From assembly GCA_034670405.1 (NCBI GenBank), contig JAXDDX010000050.1:1290501-1354500 (forward strand): a stretch of DNA of 64,000 nucleotides, read 5' to 3'. The notes below the pieces were generated by a model. The model made no database searches and had not been told where the DNA came from. It saw only the letters and a list, made by a program, of their open reading frames with translations. The stretch comes from Hoplostethus atlanticus (lineage: Eukaryota > Chordata > Actinopteri > Trachichthyiformes > Trachichthyidae). This document shows positions 1 through 14,121 of this stretch, piece after piece; the first letter of the stretch is position 1; every line of letters starts with the position of its first letter. The translations under genes were made by a program, and so were the position numbers.

Positions 1-57
<57 letters not shown>
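1..57. repeat. (AG)n microsatellite
   Basis: Perfect AG dinucleotide run at the very left edge of the window, interrupted at base 58. It probably continues outside the window. Confidence 0.97.
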
Positions 58-63
<6 letters not shown>

Positions 64-1917
64 CACGGGGTCACCTTGTGGCAAGTGTGTAGTGCACATT
101 ACAAATTGAGAATTTGTTTATTATCATAGTTACACCACAACAAAAACAGTCTTTGTTGCGAGTATCAATATCAATATTTCAGAACACATATAATACACTT
201 TTAGAGGGATTAATATTCAGCCCTGAACTCTGCACCAATTTGTTTTTTTTAAACCTAAACTTCTTTTAACGGGTACTTAATGGAAACAATCACGCTAATC
301 AAAATAGAACAAAAAACATTACTTAACAAAATAGAATCAAAGAGTTGTCATCTTTATTTGCTTAGGTTGTGGAAGGCGGCACCAAATACCTGGGGAAGTA
401 CATGACATTTTCACAACAACAGATTTCAAAGTATTTTTTTCAAAGCTCAAAAAGGACCAAAACTTTGTGACGTTTCTTTCGATGCTGAAGGCAATGCATC
501 AGGTACTGTTGGCTATTCAGCATCAGCCAATCAGTTCCTGATGCAGTATCATCCACATCAGAAAGCTCTGCCTTCACCCCAACATCAGTGCAGGGGCAAC
601 AATAGCCAAATCATCTACAGCAAATTTGGTTCCATCAGCAATATCTCCTCATGATACAAAAATATCCCAAACTCAAACAACCTTATTATTCTTTGTGACC
701 AACAATAACACAATAGCCAGTACTGTACAGTACGCATCATTGTAAGTCAAGGTGGCAGCAGACGCATCTGCAAAGTGAATTCATGCAAATTCAAAATGGG
801 CATGCATTATGAAAGAGCTGCAAGAGATGGGGCTGCACTTCAAAAGACTGTAGAAAAGACATTTTTACAAAAATGGGTGAGGGGGATACAGGGGGGTGGG
901 GTGGATGTGAGAGGAGGAAGAGCAGACAGAGAGGGTGTCTGTGAAATGTGTTTGTGTAATTGCAGTGACATCTTCATTGAGAGCCCTCCATCTCTTTCCT
1001 GTGTGCTCCAAGGGGCGTCGCTGGTGCCGGTCGATGGGGAGAGCAGCCGAGGCGCTGTGTTTAGCATAATCCCAGAGGCCATTGTGAGAGGAGCTAGTGA
1101 ACGACTCACAGTTGCCAGCTGAGATTTCACCAAAACACAGCATAACACGAGAAGAGGATGAGACAGGAAAAGCGGAGGTGGAGGAGGGGTAAGAATGTGG
1201 AAAGGACTCGAAGGTGAGAGACAGGGTAGGTGGCAGTAGTAAGGGAGAGAGAGAGGCTAAGTGCCACAGACTACACTGTAAGGAATCTGAAAAGGGTGAC
1301 AATCATGTTATGTACATGCACAGTCTTCTTTTTGGTGAGTAGTGAGGAATGGCAGTATGGTTGTAGGATCAGAGTGGTTGTGGATATGGCTGTGGTGAGT
1401 GTTCTTCCAGGTGGAGTGCACCTGCTCAATAACCCCCCCCTTTCCCTTCTTGAAAACAATCAGTTACTGTCTTGACTTGAAACAGGAATAAAACGACCAA
1501 GAAAAACTGTCAGGACGCAACATTTCTTCTACTGTGTATCTTGGTGCAGAGATCATTACCTTCGACTACAACGTCAGATCCTTTCTCTTCACGATCTCAT
1601 TTGAACAGAGTGTGTTTTAGTACCAGGTATATGAAACCATCTGGTCACTCTCTAACATGTTTAAGAATACAATAAAATTGGAAATGTGTTGCTCAGACGA
1701 TGACATAGTATTCTTTACGGTTTCCCTGTGATGCAGGGAACTGAGGGACTTGAACTGAGCTAGAGCCACTGTCTAGGGCTCATGTTGCAAAGGGCATATT
1801 GGACAGACTGCAGAATCTCTCCAGGTGATTGTGAGAATATAAAGCACCATCACAGTTGCCTGCAGAGATTACCCAGTCTGTCCCTGGATTCCTCACTCAC
1901 AAGTTTCCGCATGCATG

Positions 1918-1963
<46 letters not shown>

Positions 1964-4900
1964 TCTGTGGTGGGTGTGTGCGCCTTTGGTGTTGTATCTA
2001 TGGATGTCAATTGGCAGCAGATGCTTAACACCGATCGGGATAAAGACCAAGCTATGACCCTACCCCCCATTCCGAAAGGTCCTCTGTTACCATGGTGACA
2101 GGGCCAGGGCACGTGCCTCCTATTGTCGAGTTGTATCCTCCAGGGTCAGCCACACGCCCAGTTTGGGTTCAAGTGTCACCCAGGCCTCTCACTAAGGTCA
2201 TGACTCACCAGCCCTCAGCCTTTGACCCCACCAAGCACTGAAACAAATTTGAGAGATGGGGGAGAGGGGAGGGTAAAATGGCAAAGTGAAACATGTAAAT
2301 AGTGCCTTTGAACAATTCTAATAGATTATATGATCATTGGAAAGTATGAGACATTTTGACAAACTTAAGGATTAGTTGCGCTTCGGGTGTTCTGAGTACA
2401 AAATAGTTTCAAGTGTTGCTACAGATTCCTGTGTGGACTCTATGGTTTAAGATCACTTCACATGTTACAGTATGTCCCCCTCTTGTGGTCAAGTATAATG
2501 GTTTGAAAACTTTTTGTTTCAACTTTTGTATGGACCTGGGTACAAAGTGTGCCACAAAAATACATCATTTGAACAATGTCATATCTTCTTGCTAAACTTC
2601 ATGATATTCACTTGCCTTTTATCCTTCCTAGTTCATTAGTAAGTAATTTCATGGTGGATTCTTACAAACACAAAATATTACATGATGCAATAAATCAACA
2701 AATTAAAAGAAGTGTCCTTCATGGCCATTCATTCTTGACCCAACCTTATTCTGTTTCATTATCAAAACATTATTACCCTATTGCAATTCAATTGGCTAAA
2801 TCAGATTGTAAAGTCTTTCGCCAGAGGTGCCATATTTTCCAGCAAGCCTAGATGCATGTTGGGATATTCAGGTCATCGAGTTGCAAAGTGTTGTTCAGGC
2901 GTTGACAAAAGAAAAATCTTAAGTTTATTAAACGGAACAGGCTGACAGTCCACACTTTGTTAGGCAGTGAATGAACAGAGTGGTTTTGACAGGCCTAACC
3001 TCTTAAGCTTCGGGTCCCACTGAGTCCGGCACAGCTAGAGCTAAATGCCATCTGTCCCAACATCATGAGCGCGCCCCTCCCACCCCCTCAACAGTTTAGC
3101 ATAAAAATCTGCTATAATGGTGAATAAAGATGATTTTACTGATTTGGTATCAAATCTCCAATTGAAACAAAATTTTGGCCTTTAATAACAAAGGCTTACT
3201 TTCAGTCTAACATTTTAAAGCCGTCCAAGTTTAATGCTAAAATAAAATAGCCGTGCTTATAATCCACATGATCTGGGTTTCAAAAAGGATACATGCAATA
3301 TATCTACAATGGAATATCAGTGAAAAAAATCTTAAATCTTAGTTCCTGCGAAAGTCTTTTTATTATTTAATTTGGGTTTTGTAAAACGTCTTTTTATGCC
3401 TAAACCTGTAGCCTGCCCTCTCAGTGGTTCTTGGGTTTGTGCTGGCCTTGCTCATAGGTGGATTTAAGAGGCACAGCATAAAGAGCAGCGCAGCCAGAAC
3501 ACTGGGAGAGACTAGGGAGAAGGAGGAGATGGTTAATCTGTACTGAATATCAGTTCAAACAGTGCATTGCTTCACTGCTACTGAATATATCAAGTCCTTG
3601 ATTTTTCAAAAGTTCATCATTTGTAAGTAGTGTTACTCAAACCGTTTACTCCAGTGGGTACTGATCCTTTTCGGGCAAGTGATACAATACATTAAAAAAT
3701 GATTGCTACCAAGATTTATTTTAAACAAATGTGAATACAGCATGTTTCACAGTAGTTTACACTGTATGGCTGAACACATAACATGTTTAATTTCTCAGAG
3801 GACAGAAATTAAACTTCTCTTTTAAGCTGGTGGACGAGAGCTGTGTATATTAGGGCTGCATTGTTTTCCTAGTGGATTTGATCTGCCCAAAAGTCTTTAA
3901 TTTAAAAATAGCAATTAGATATTGTTCTAGTTGTTGTTCTAGTTTTCAAGTAAATCACTTTCACAAGAGGGGACAGCACAGGGTCTCACCCCATAGGCTG
4001 GGAAAGTCAGGATCATACGGTATATTACTGGACCGTTACTGACCCAGGCCTACTCCTACTCATACTATGAATCATACTGTTTTCTTCAGTTAGTCTCTCA
4101 CTGTGACTCATCAATGTCAATTTTAAATTAAATTTTCGATGGGTCAGTTTTACGCTTTACTGACTTCCACATACAATACAACAGGGCAAGACAATAAAAC
4201 AATGATATCACCATATGAACTCCATCCTTCACAATGTTGTCTAATCCGTTAGCTGTCATCTAATGTTATGTGCAAAAGATGACCCTTGTGCCCTGTAGCC
4301 AATGTGTCTGCTTTAGCACTTCATTAAGGCAGTGGTCCTCCACTGTACAAGCAATTGTCCTCCAACAAAAAGAGAGACGCAATGTATCAGTTGGAGGTAA
4401 ATTTATCAAAGGAGGCCGGTACAATGGGCAGAGCAGCCCAAATTATAAAACAGGTCTGTAAGGGGCCTCCTGGGGAGTCATATTGTACTGTCTGTTGATG
4501 GTCCAGCTTGGACTGAAGGACGTGGGATCAGATTCAGATGGAGATAACAGCACATTTCATGTGAGTGTACAAATGTGAGTATGTGCGCACAGCAGTGCGG
4601 ATGTGCACATACAGTGTGTGTGTGTGTGTGGGGTGGGGTGGGGTTGCCTCTGCGTATCCGAGGCATGCTGAGAAACACAGACAACCCATAGACCTCTCAG
4701 ATGTACACACTGCCTACAAACAATTGAGATCTCCGTGAACTGATGTGACATGTGTATTTGTCCAAGCCTTTCCGTTAGAGGAGCCTTACTGTAGATGTGA
4801 AAGAAAGAATAGCAGCGAGGGATAGAGGGCCACTAGGATGGAGGGAGGGAAAGATAGAGGGAGGTAAGTGTAACAGTATAAAGCTGTACAGAATATCTGC

Positions 4901-5380
4901 GTATTGAGCGCCATTTCATTCATACAGCCATATGATGTGCACACAGTACGCTGTGTACACTTTGAAACATGAAGATGGTCCATATTTATACCTAAATTGA
5001 ACATTTGTCATTCTCTGTCATTTATATTGTGAGAAATTTCTCACATGTATGATGCTGGAGTCTTGGTTTTGCTAAAATCTATCAATACATAAGGATTACT
5101 ATTATACCAAAGACGATTTTACAATACAAACATTCAACCCACGGCTGATTTAACCTGCTATTCTGCCCTCCATTTACAATAGACTCTTAATTTCAAATAA
5201 AACCCTTCTCTATGCCACTATGGAGACCACACGGTGCAGTCTCAGATGAAATGGGCCGATGGCACATCAGACTACTGACTGTATGGACCATATTTACATC
5301 CCATCTCAGTTATTGGACACATAATTCCTCCACACATCCCTTCACTCTCATTCCACACACACACGGCTGACTATGATTAT
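58..5380. other. Intergenic, no gene recognised
   Basis: AT-rich single-copy-looking sequence. Open frames are short and overlap on both strands, with no recognisable domain and no chain of splice-compatible exons. It holds a perfect (CA)n run at about 1924-1961 and an imperfect GT tract near 4615-4630. I see no RNA gene. Confidence 0.6.
1924..1961. repeat. (CA)n microsatellite
   Basis: About 19 uninterrupted CA units. They produce artificial His/Thr- and Val/Cys-repeat reading frames on the two strands. Confidence 0.97.
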
Positions 5381-5384
5381 AATT

Positions 5385-5580
5385 TCATAAGCCCCAATGT
5401 ATCAGCCGCCCAGGCAATTTTCTGCCATTTAAATGTGAATTTATGTCTCATGTAAATGAGTGGAGAGTCGATTTAGGCCCATTGGAGGACTGGCCTTCTC
5501 CCAGGGAGCATGCTGTTATCGGCCTCTGGTCATTCCAAGGTCCTCGTTCATCACCTGAATACCATGGACAGCACTGACAC
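5385..5580. promoter_or_regulatory. Candidate conserved non-coding element
   Basis: A unique, non-repetitive block without coding potential. It contains ATTTAAATG and ATGTAAATGAG (one mismatch from a POU octamer) and TAAT-like cores. It stands out from the microsatellite-rich surroundings. The call rests on composition only; conservation was not tested. Confidence 0.25.
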
Positions 5581-5689
5581 TGAATGAGGCCTCACCATCT
5601 TATCACCCACCCCTCTCACCTAAAACATATATTCTAAATACAATATCACCCATTATGGCTCCTCTGCTCTTAAACACGATATGAAGCCT

Positions 5690-5875
5690 GTATTCAATGT
5701 CGCAAATATTATTTTCTGTCTCTTTCAACGGCATTATATCTGCAATCCTGATTACTGACAACCCTGAACAAAACATTCTAATTAGTCCATGTTTCACAGG
5801 GTCAGTTATTGGCTGCTTTATTGGCCACATCACAACACAGCGTGTGATAATAGGTGACCTTTGCAAAGAGCATTT
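5690..5875. promoter_or_regulatory. Candidate conserved non-coding element
   Basis: A unique block with several homeodomain-type cores (TCTAATTAGTCC near 5777, GATTACTGAC near 5748) and TTATTGGC/CCAAT-like boxes near 5805-5825. Both strands hold overlapping spurious open frames, so it is not read as coding. Enhancer function is a guess from composition. Confidence 0.22.
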
Positions 5876-6879
5876 CATGACAACCAGTAACCCCCATCAG
5901 AGGGCAGGTTTCCTCCTAGATTCATCACAGTTGAAAAAAAAAACCAGACAACTGTCGCTAGCCTCTACACAGTAATGTTTGGATGTCTTCTTTAAATCAC
6001 CTTTTTTATTTGTCTATACATGAAATGTAGTCTACTTAGGAAGAAAGGCTGCTTCCACGCTAAATGGAGAGACAAGATTTTGTATTGTAGTTTTGGGGAG
6101 GTTGGGTAAAGATAAATGATTCATTAATGAATGTTGTCCTTTTCCCCAGTAGTATGTTAACCTCTTCAAAAGATGAATCAGAAGTGAACTTCTCAGCTGA
6201 CCAAACTATGTCTGAAAGAGGGGACCTTGACCACATGCTTGATCACCTGCTCTTATCACAATAACAACCATGGCACCTGCTGCTTATCACACACCCCCTC
6301 TGAAACCTTCACCACTATTAGAGGATGCATAGAGCCCCCAGTCTACCGCCCTCATCTCTTATCCAAAACCCAAGGTCTTCTCACTCATCTATCAAATACA
6401 GCTGGCTGTTGCCCACACTACAGCCTATAGCTAATTTGATGGTGTCCTTGCATTGTGTAATGCAATGAGTGGCTGTTGTTTCAAGTCTTTGAAAATGAGA
6501 GGATGTTGGAGAAAGATGTAAAGGAATAAAAGTAAATATATTGTATAGGGATATAGGGCACAAGGCATAGGATATATTGTAGCCATTAGTGTAGTGGTCA
6601 TGCATAAGGATAAAGAAAATGGGGAGTTACATATGGGTGTGAGGCGCATGCAGAGCTGCATAGCAAGTGACATCAGCTACATGCAGGGAAACAAGATGTC
6701 AAGTGCGCATGTGGAGGGAGCTCCAGCAATGTGAGGCTGATACAGTAACACAGTAGTTACAGTGAGGGTAAGACCTACAATAACATACAATGCTATTATG
6801 TTATTTAACATTTGGGGCTTCCTCCATCTGTATATTTTGTATATATTTTGTTTAAAGACAGTGAAGGAAGGACAGGAAG

Positions 6880-7010
6880 CCAAGAGCACAAAAGACAAAG
6901 GGATTTTGGTGCAGGCTTGGCTGCAACTGGGAATTGAACCCTGGCACACACAAGGGAAATCATACTGTATTTGGCTAAGTATACCAGGCTGCCCTATGGG
7001 CTCCACCATA
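6880..7010 (-). repeat. tRNA-derived SINE remnant
   Basis: On the minus strand 6929-6945 reads GCCAGGGTTCAATTCCC, a good match to a tRNA/Pol III B box (GGTTCRANYCC). The upstream part is too decayed to give a clean A box. Boundaries are approximate. Confidence 0.4.
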
Positions 7011-7367
7011 CAGTTTCACCTATCATGATAGTTAAGAAGTGGCACAGTGTAAAAGTGTTACGTGAGTTATAGTGCAGAGTATAGGCAGTAAAAGTCCAGA
7101 AAAATGCAGTGTTGGGCGACAGGGCCCATGCAGGTAAAACGCTATATAATTCCAGCCCAGAGAAGGACTTGAGGGGCCAGCAACAGAGCAATGCGGCTCA
7201 CCATGCATTCGTGATTGATGGTCTCTGTCTGCGCAATAGCTGACTGAGCAACATGTACATCTCTCTTATTCACACACACGTAAGTGGACAAGCACACATT
7301 CTATAGCATACTCACTCTAACATATATGTAAGGTGCACATGGAATCTTCTTTGAGGAGATACACATC

Positions 7368-7530
7368 GGGGCATCCTGGTGGCTCAATTGGCTATAAGGT
7401 GTATAACACGTAACCACAACGTCCTGGGTTTGAGTCCAAACTGGGACCTTTGTCGCATGTCATACCTCGCTCTCTCGCCCATCTTTCCCATCTCAATTCA
7501 CTGTACATTGTCAAATAAAGCAGAATAGTC
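7368..7530 (+). repeat. tRNA-derived SINE
   Basis: The tRNA-like head has an A-box-like TGGCTCAATTGGC at 7380-7392 and a B box GGGTTTGAGTCC at 7426-7437. It is followed by the tRNA-unrelated body (TTTGTCGCATGTCATACC and a CT-rich stretch) and an A-rich tail with CAAATAAAGC. I recognise this SINE architecture from other teleost genomes. A functional tRNA is unlikely because the acceptor stem is not closed and the 3' half is non-tRNA. Confidence 0.75.
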
Positions 7531-10180
7531 ATGAAAATAATCTTGAAAAAATAAAAGGTAATACACATCTACAAAGCATTCTGTATGAGCACACATTTTT
7601 TCTCCATCCTTGCTCCTGTCACGTCTCTGTAGTCTGGTGCCAAGACATGCCTGGTCTGGCTGTTCGCCAGTCTGGGCTGGTCGCCACCACAGCCTAGCAG
7701 GCAGGCCTAGCTTAATGCTGACACATCGCTAACAGCAGCCAGGGAGAGGAGACCTCTGGGAGATGCTGAAACATCAGTACAACACCATTTCAGTCACATG
7801 GAGGTATTCACTTGCTCACATTCGGTAGAAATTGAGAAAATGTCACCAAAAATTCAGGAAAATTATTTAAATAAATCTCCTTTTAAAATTGAATAATTTC
7901 ATGTATTTCAAGATACTTGTGGCAACGCGTGATAACAGAAAATTGTGTGAATATGGTGAGAATGACCACAAAAAACTTATTCTATGATTAATCGAGGTCT
8001 GTCATGCTAGGGCTGACTGACTTCCATAGAAAACCATCCTACATTTTAAAACAAGTGGCTTAAATTAGCTGGATATTGAAAAATGTTATCCATCTTATCG
8101 TGCTAATTTTTGGTATCAATATAAAGTTTAAGGAATTAAAAGGTATCAAAAGAATAAAAAGAGTAAAAAAAATACAATTTGATTCCAGCAATAAGAATAC
8201 ATTTTCTTCTTCTTGATGGGCATTTACTGAGGAAATTGAGCAGGGTTTCTATTGATGAAAAGTAGATGACATTGACAAAATGTTAAAGGTAGAAAGGTAT
8301 CAAAAGGTTTGTTTGTGACCTGGGTCAGTATTGAAAAATTGACACTACCCAGCTTTATTCACAATATAAATTTATATCTCTCTGAAATGGATCAGGCTAT
8401 ATGATTATGATCACTGAACCATTGTGCTTTGCAAGCCATGCAAACGAGATTGGCAGAAACGAACGTGTCATCGATAGGCACAGCTATAACCAGGAGTGCC
8501 ACTGATTGATGATGCAAACCTTTTCCCTATAGCCTTGTGTGTGACCTCTGACTTCTCACCCCTCAAGGGGTTAAACTTATTACCCTTTGACTCCTGCGAC
8601 CTCTGATGTGAAAGGAGGGAGATTGAAGGATGACCACAGCTTTGGTCCTATTGGCCACTCTCTGACCAAACTGTGGCCAGAGGGCTGACCATCCAAACCC
8701 TAGAGGGAGGTGACCCTGGCCCTGCCACACGCTCTGTGGATAATACTATTAACAGGTCAATACAGGCCAAAAAGAGGGGGAGAGAACGCTGCTTTAACCT
8801 AAAGGAGGAGCAGAAGAAAGGGTTGAGGGGGATATATCGTTGGAAGAACAGATTTGCAGGATGGATTTGGAGGTTATGTCTGTTTGAACAAATGGCCTCC
8901 ATTTTGATTTCCAAAGTAGGGAGAAGTGACCTGGAAAAAATATTGAATACCACAATAGGGGCTATCTTGAAAACATTAACATTGTGAAAATTATGTTTTA
9001 AGTGCTATATGGTCATGTGAAGACTGTACAGTCCTTAATGTGCGCGGAGCGAACAAAAGAATGAAAGAAACACTGCACTAATTAAAAGATTTCTCAAAAC
9101 TATTGGGTAGCCCAAACCACACCAATACCGTTTAGCTTAGTCATCCTAGCAAAATCACCCTAAAGCTCAATATTTCAAATAAGATAGACATATAGCAGAT
9201 ATAGCAACTACAGAAATGAAGCATATATAGAACTTAAAATGACACATATAGCTATAAAATAACCATGCTGAATATTTTTACCAATCCAGTCAAAGGAGTG
9301 CTGCTTCAGACTGTAGCTCCAGCTCTATTGCGTGAAGAAAAAAAGGGGTGTATTGGTTGTTGCCAGGACAGCACACTAGTCTTGTGCTTGCACACGCTCT
9401 GTCTCTATCTCATACACACACACGCCCGCACACGGCATGTTTGTACTTTTGGGATTATTGGCCTTTTTATTTGATGCTTTGATCATTTAAGTGTTCCTTT
9501 CTCTGATTTATCTCTCTCTAATGAAGCATAAATCTGGTATGGCCTTTGAATAATGAAGCCTTTTGTGTGACATACAAATTTACTACTTTTTGTGATATTT
9601 GTGAACAATAAATATGCATCACCATGTCTGCAATTCAACTGACTAATTTGGGTTTTATTTGCATTGCTGTTCAATAAATGTTATGCAATGTGACCATCAT
9701 CAGCCCAGCCCCCCCAAAATAATCACTCACTGTACATCACCAAGTCTTTCTCACATACACCACCATTGCCACATCCTAAAAAAAATAAAAAAAGATGCAC
9801 TCTTGCTGTTATTGCAAATATTATGCCATGTAAATTGTACTAGAATTGACTACATGCCTCCATCCAAATATCATGGATATGCATAACAGAGGGTGTACAC
9901 AAGGCATACATAATGCACGTTGTCTTTCTCCACCCTGAAGAGTTGAGCACCAATAAACAAAGAGTGAGACTCAATAAAGCAACAAACTAAACCTATCACC
10001 CCATTAAATGGGTTTTGACAAAGGCATCATAATAAAGGCAAGATAATAAAAAAAAACTCAAGCTGAAACACATGCAGCCAATAGGTTCCTCTCCGCTAAA
10101 GTTGTCAGGAACTGCGGCTACAGTAGCACATGTAAACAACCATACAAGCACACGTACAGTCACACACATACAATCTCACA

Positions 10181-10182
<2 letters not shown>

Positions 10183-10212
<30 letters not shown>
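10183..10212. repeat. (CA)15 microsatellite
   Basis: Perfect CA repeat, preceded by an imperfect CACACA-rich stretch from about 10150. Confidence 0.95.
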
Positions 10213-10213
<1 letters not shown>

Positions 10214-13200
10214 TAGCAGCAGAGGCTACTGGATTACTCTGACTCAGGAGGAGAAGCCTCTAAGAAGCATAGAAGACATCCAAAGAAACAGAAGAAAAAT
10301 AAAAGGATAAATGAGAGATAGAAAGGAGAAAGAAACAAATGAAAATAGTACCTTCCAAAGCATCCATGTGAGAAGAGAGGGTGGGACACCTGCAGAACCT
10401 TGCATGGTCTATCCAGAGCTCTTCAGCGACTGCTCTCTCAAGGAGGAGTGTGTGTGAGAGAGAGCGAGATAGAGTATGTGTGTGTGTCGGTGGCTGAGGG
10501 AGGGGATCCTCCCCCTCCTCCTTAGGACTGTGCCTCCTTAACAGGATGGAGGGGTAGGTGGGGCCACCGCAATAAAGCAAACACACACACACACATTTTT
10601 CTATGGTTGTTACATCCTTGCTTCTCTTACTGTTTCCCGCCTCCACACTTCCATCTTCTGTCTCTTTCCAAGACTTGCTCTCTCCCTCCCAGACTCTCCC
10701 TCACGTTCTCCTTGCCTCACGCTTCCCCCTGGATCTCAGTCTGGCTACTAGCCTCTTGCTCCCTCCCTCCGCCCACCCCTCTCTACCCCTTGCCCCTGTC
10801 CCCTCCTCTCTGACTGTACGGTAATATTAACATGGTCTCATTAATCTGGAGAGGAGACAGACATATGCCGTTTCTGGCTGGTGGTCCACAACCTGCTAGA
10901 CTCCTGGTGTGTGTGTGTGTCTTTAGTCCCATAATAATACAGCTGGGATTAAGCGGGACAATCAGAGAGCATGGTGGGTTTGAGGGATGAAAAGAGAGAA
11001 GAGGGACAGCAGTGGATGAGAGAAGTAGTGCCATTATCAACAGTAGTGTAAACACTTTTTAACCTTTTGCAATTCTTCTTCCTCTGGATCTCTGTGCCAC
11101 AACCCCTCTTTCGGCCACCAAGCACAAATCCTATCTGATTCGGGGAGTAGCTATCCCTACATAAATCATTCCCTTATTCCATTGGCCACACGTTACATTG
11201 AAAATATTGATTTTTCTCCCCCGTCTCAGCGCTGATTGCTAGGAAACCCTTCACAATGGTCACAAACAGGAAGTGGAAAAACAAACCACGGGTGTATTTC
11301 GATTGACCACAATGGCGGACCCGAGGCTTTGGTCACACTTCGGAGAAGAGGATCTACGCCTTGCTGCACACACCACACTTGTGACAGAGGTGCCAAGACA
11401 CAAATCATAACACGTAAAATGCCCAAAAATTTAAAAATGCCCAGTCAAATGTAATAAGCTGTACAAGGATGATACTATGACAGGGCAAAAATTGTAGCCA
11501 CATTACCCTAAGGTACAAAAAAAGAAACAAACCAAGAAACATCAATGATTGCAGTAGGAACCATCATCTGTTTGTATTTAGATATTTTTTAAATTTGAAT
11601 TAAAGCCACCTAGATGAATATTTTGAGTTAGGAAATTAGGAAGAAAACACTTTGTCAAGTAAATGATTCCAGTTTTAGTGGTTTTGGAGCTATAAAACAG
11701 CAACTGAAACTATCATATTGTCTATGAATAAACAGCTCTAACTGCCCTGAGTATAAAGGTGACCATCAGAAGAGCAACCACTGCTGTTTCCATGACAGCA
11801 CAGCTGAGGATGCACTTTGAACTCTGACCTTATACTCCTGCCTGTGCTCTGAAGCAGTGACCAAACCCAGGGTCAATCAAAAAGAAGGTCAGGAGGGGTC
11901 AGATGGTAATGACTCTGGTTACACAACGATGCCGTATCAACCTCTAGCAAGATGCACCTAAACAGCATCCAATGCACTAGAAAGAAATGGCTGATGCTGT
12001 CTATATATATATATATAGCAAGATAAGTGAAGGCCTATGAAAGAGAATGAGTGTAGATTATGACACTGAAATGAGAAAATAAATCCACAATTAAGCTAAT
12101 TAAAGGATAAATCTGTTTGATTCCATTCTTATGTTTATACGAGTCATTTTCTGATTTTACAATTATTGGGTGCCAATTTTATATTAATTCCTTGCTTCGA
12201 GTATTCCGATTAGAAGCTATATCTATTAGTTAATTGGCCAACACTAATTCACAATGATGGACCGTAGCTTTGGATTGAGAAAGATGACTGTCAACAGGAT
12301 ACTTGATGGTGTTTCAAGATGGACAGGATCCTATGAGCAGCAAAATGTAATGGTCTTTGAGTGGCACATCTTAACATACGGTATGCACTGAAAATGTGTC
12401 TAGGTGGGTCGGAAGCAGGAAATAAATTAAAGATGAGCACAACATTCAATAGCACCATTTTTCCTTTAAGGTACATTTTCAGATACACTGGAAGCCTGTG
12501 TCAGTGATGAGTCAGCACAAAATGGACAAGAGTTCAATAAAGGATTAGGGTGCCAACAGTCCAATTTATGAACTCATTGGCATGGGACACACGTCAAAAA
12601 CACTGGCATTGTCTTTTAAGTGCTGACAAATGAGAGATGGAGTTATTAGACATGTAGAATAAAGGAGAGGAAGAGGGGATGCCCTTTAAGAAAGGATGTA
12701 GTCATCTTGGGGTAGAGAAATCAGGTTGGAAGAGAAGGGGGAAAGACAGATGAAGGGGTGGAGGGATTGATCAGAGGGGTGCCAGACACAAAGAGGCCAG
12801 GCCATGGCCGGTGGCACGCGATGGGCAGATTAACCAGCGTTTCCTCCCCTAACTGAAGCATTAGGACACCTGACTGAGTCCCGCCAATGGCAGCTGGCCA
12901 AGGAGAGAGGGGGCAAGCTGGAGCTCGCCTTTCAACACTGGGGCTCTTCAACAACACAAAGACGGGTGGGGTGGGGTGGAGAAGGGGGAAAAAATAGGGG
13001 TGGGGTGGGGGTGAGGGGGGGTTGGAATGGGAAGGGGGGCTACAAGCCTTACCCCTCACCATCTGCTGTCCAGGCTAAGTGAGGACAGGGGTAGGGCCAG
13101 AAAGTGGGGTGGAGTATGTGAGTGCATGTACACGCACAAAAACGTGTGTGCGTGCACGCGCATGTTTGTATGTCAATGGGTGGGTGGGTGGGTGGAATGG

Positions 13201-13299
13201 CAGATGGACAGGGCATACTCCTGGCACTAGTGCTTCGATGTTAGTCATCCCACATTAAGGAGTATCCCCTTCCCCCACCTTCCTAACCCCTGCTACCTA

Positions 13300-13450
13300 A
13301 GCCGCAGTGCCAGCCAATTCTTTATGTTTTGCTGGGTTTGATTAAGACATCCATAATTAGAGACATTAGGAGCTGGGCGAGCGGGGGTGTGTGTGAGCCG
13401 CTTATCCATACGGCTGTTTACTGTAATCAAAGCCAAGCCCAGACATAACC
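13300..13450. promoter_or_regulatory. Candidate conserved non-coding element
   Basis: A unique block containing TTTGATTAAG, CATAATTAGAG and CTGTAATCAAAG, which resemble homeodomain and TCF/LEF sites, close together in about 100 bp between simple repeats. No coding potential. The regulatory reading is speculative and rests on motif clustering only. Confidence 0.25.
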
Positions 13451-13630
13451 CCTTTTGCACACACACCACTTAGTGATAGCCATGACTCTTACACACAATT
13501 GTATCATCATCACTAACGATCAGTGACGGTTCCTTGTTTCCTTCTTTGATAAACATGATGCCAAAGCATGATGGAGTTGGGGGGGGGGGGGGCTCTGTAA
13601 CTGTACTGGGTGGAGCGGCTGTGTAAAACC

Positions 13631-13720
13631 ACACACACACACACACACACACACGGCATGATTCCCCCCAATACGTGTATATTTGTTTGTGCATGTTTTG
13701 AGTGCACTGTATTTTTTCCA

Positions 13721-13751
<31 letters not shown>
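13631..13751. repeat. (AC)12 and poly-A tracts
   Basis: A perfect (AC)12 at 13631-13654 and a 26-bp poly-A at 13726-13751. The poly-A could be a retroelement tail, but no recognisable body precedes it. Confidence 0.9.
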
Positions 13752-13754
<3 letters not shown>

Positions 13755-14121
13755 TGTCAGAGCAGCAGACAGTTCAGTCTTGCTGAGCAGTAATCTGAAA
13801 ATGCCTGTAATCCTCCATACAGAGCCCTTCTGGAGACTGTGGCATAGTGTGGCGAGGTGCAGCCTCATCTCAGTTAGCAGCCATGTGTCTGACCAAGCTT
13901 GACACGCAACCAGAGCCTTACAGCTGCCAGGACACACACTGAGAGATGAGGCACTGCAAAGCTGCCCCGGTCACTCAATGGAATAAATCTGCCAGTTTGC
14001 CCCCCCATTATGTAGTGTGATTACAGGTCACTGAACTTATTCAACTACATGTATGTTCTATTACACATGGCATCTAGTAACCATGAATTTACAAAATATG
14101 ATACATACATACATAATAGCT

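Larger units (their letters stand above)
7560..14100. other. Intergenic, no gene recognised
   Basis: No exon chain or domain is visible on either strand. Contents include (CA)15 at 10183-10212, (TA)8 at 12002-12017, a poly-G run near 13578-13592, (AC)12 at 13631-13654 and a 26-bp poly-A at 13726-13751. A pyrimidine-rich tract lies at 10650-10805. Reading frames in this stretch are by-products of these simple repeats. Confidence 0.6.

Noticed and set aside
7368-7440. Possible functional tRNA gene
   Set aside because: The acceptor stem does not close and a SINE body follows the B box.
10260-10646. 128-codon minus-strand open frame
   Set aside because: Driven by GT/GA-rich low-complexity DNA (Thr-His and Leu-Ser runs), with no family similarity.
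13470-13937. 155-codon minus-strand open frame
   Set aside because: It runs through (AC)n, poly-A and poly-G tracts (Val-Cys, Phe and Pro runs) and shows no domain.
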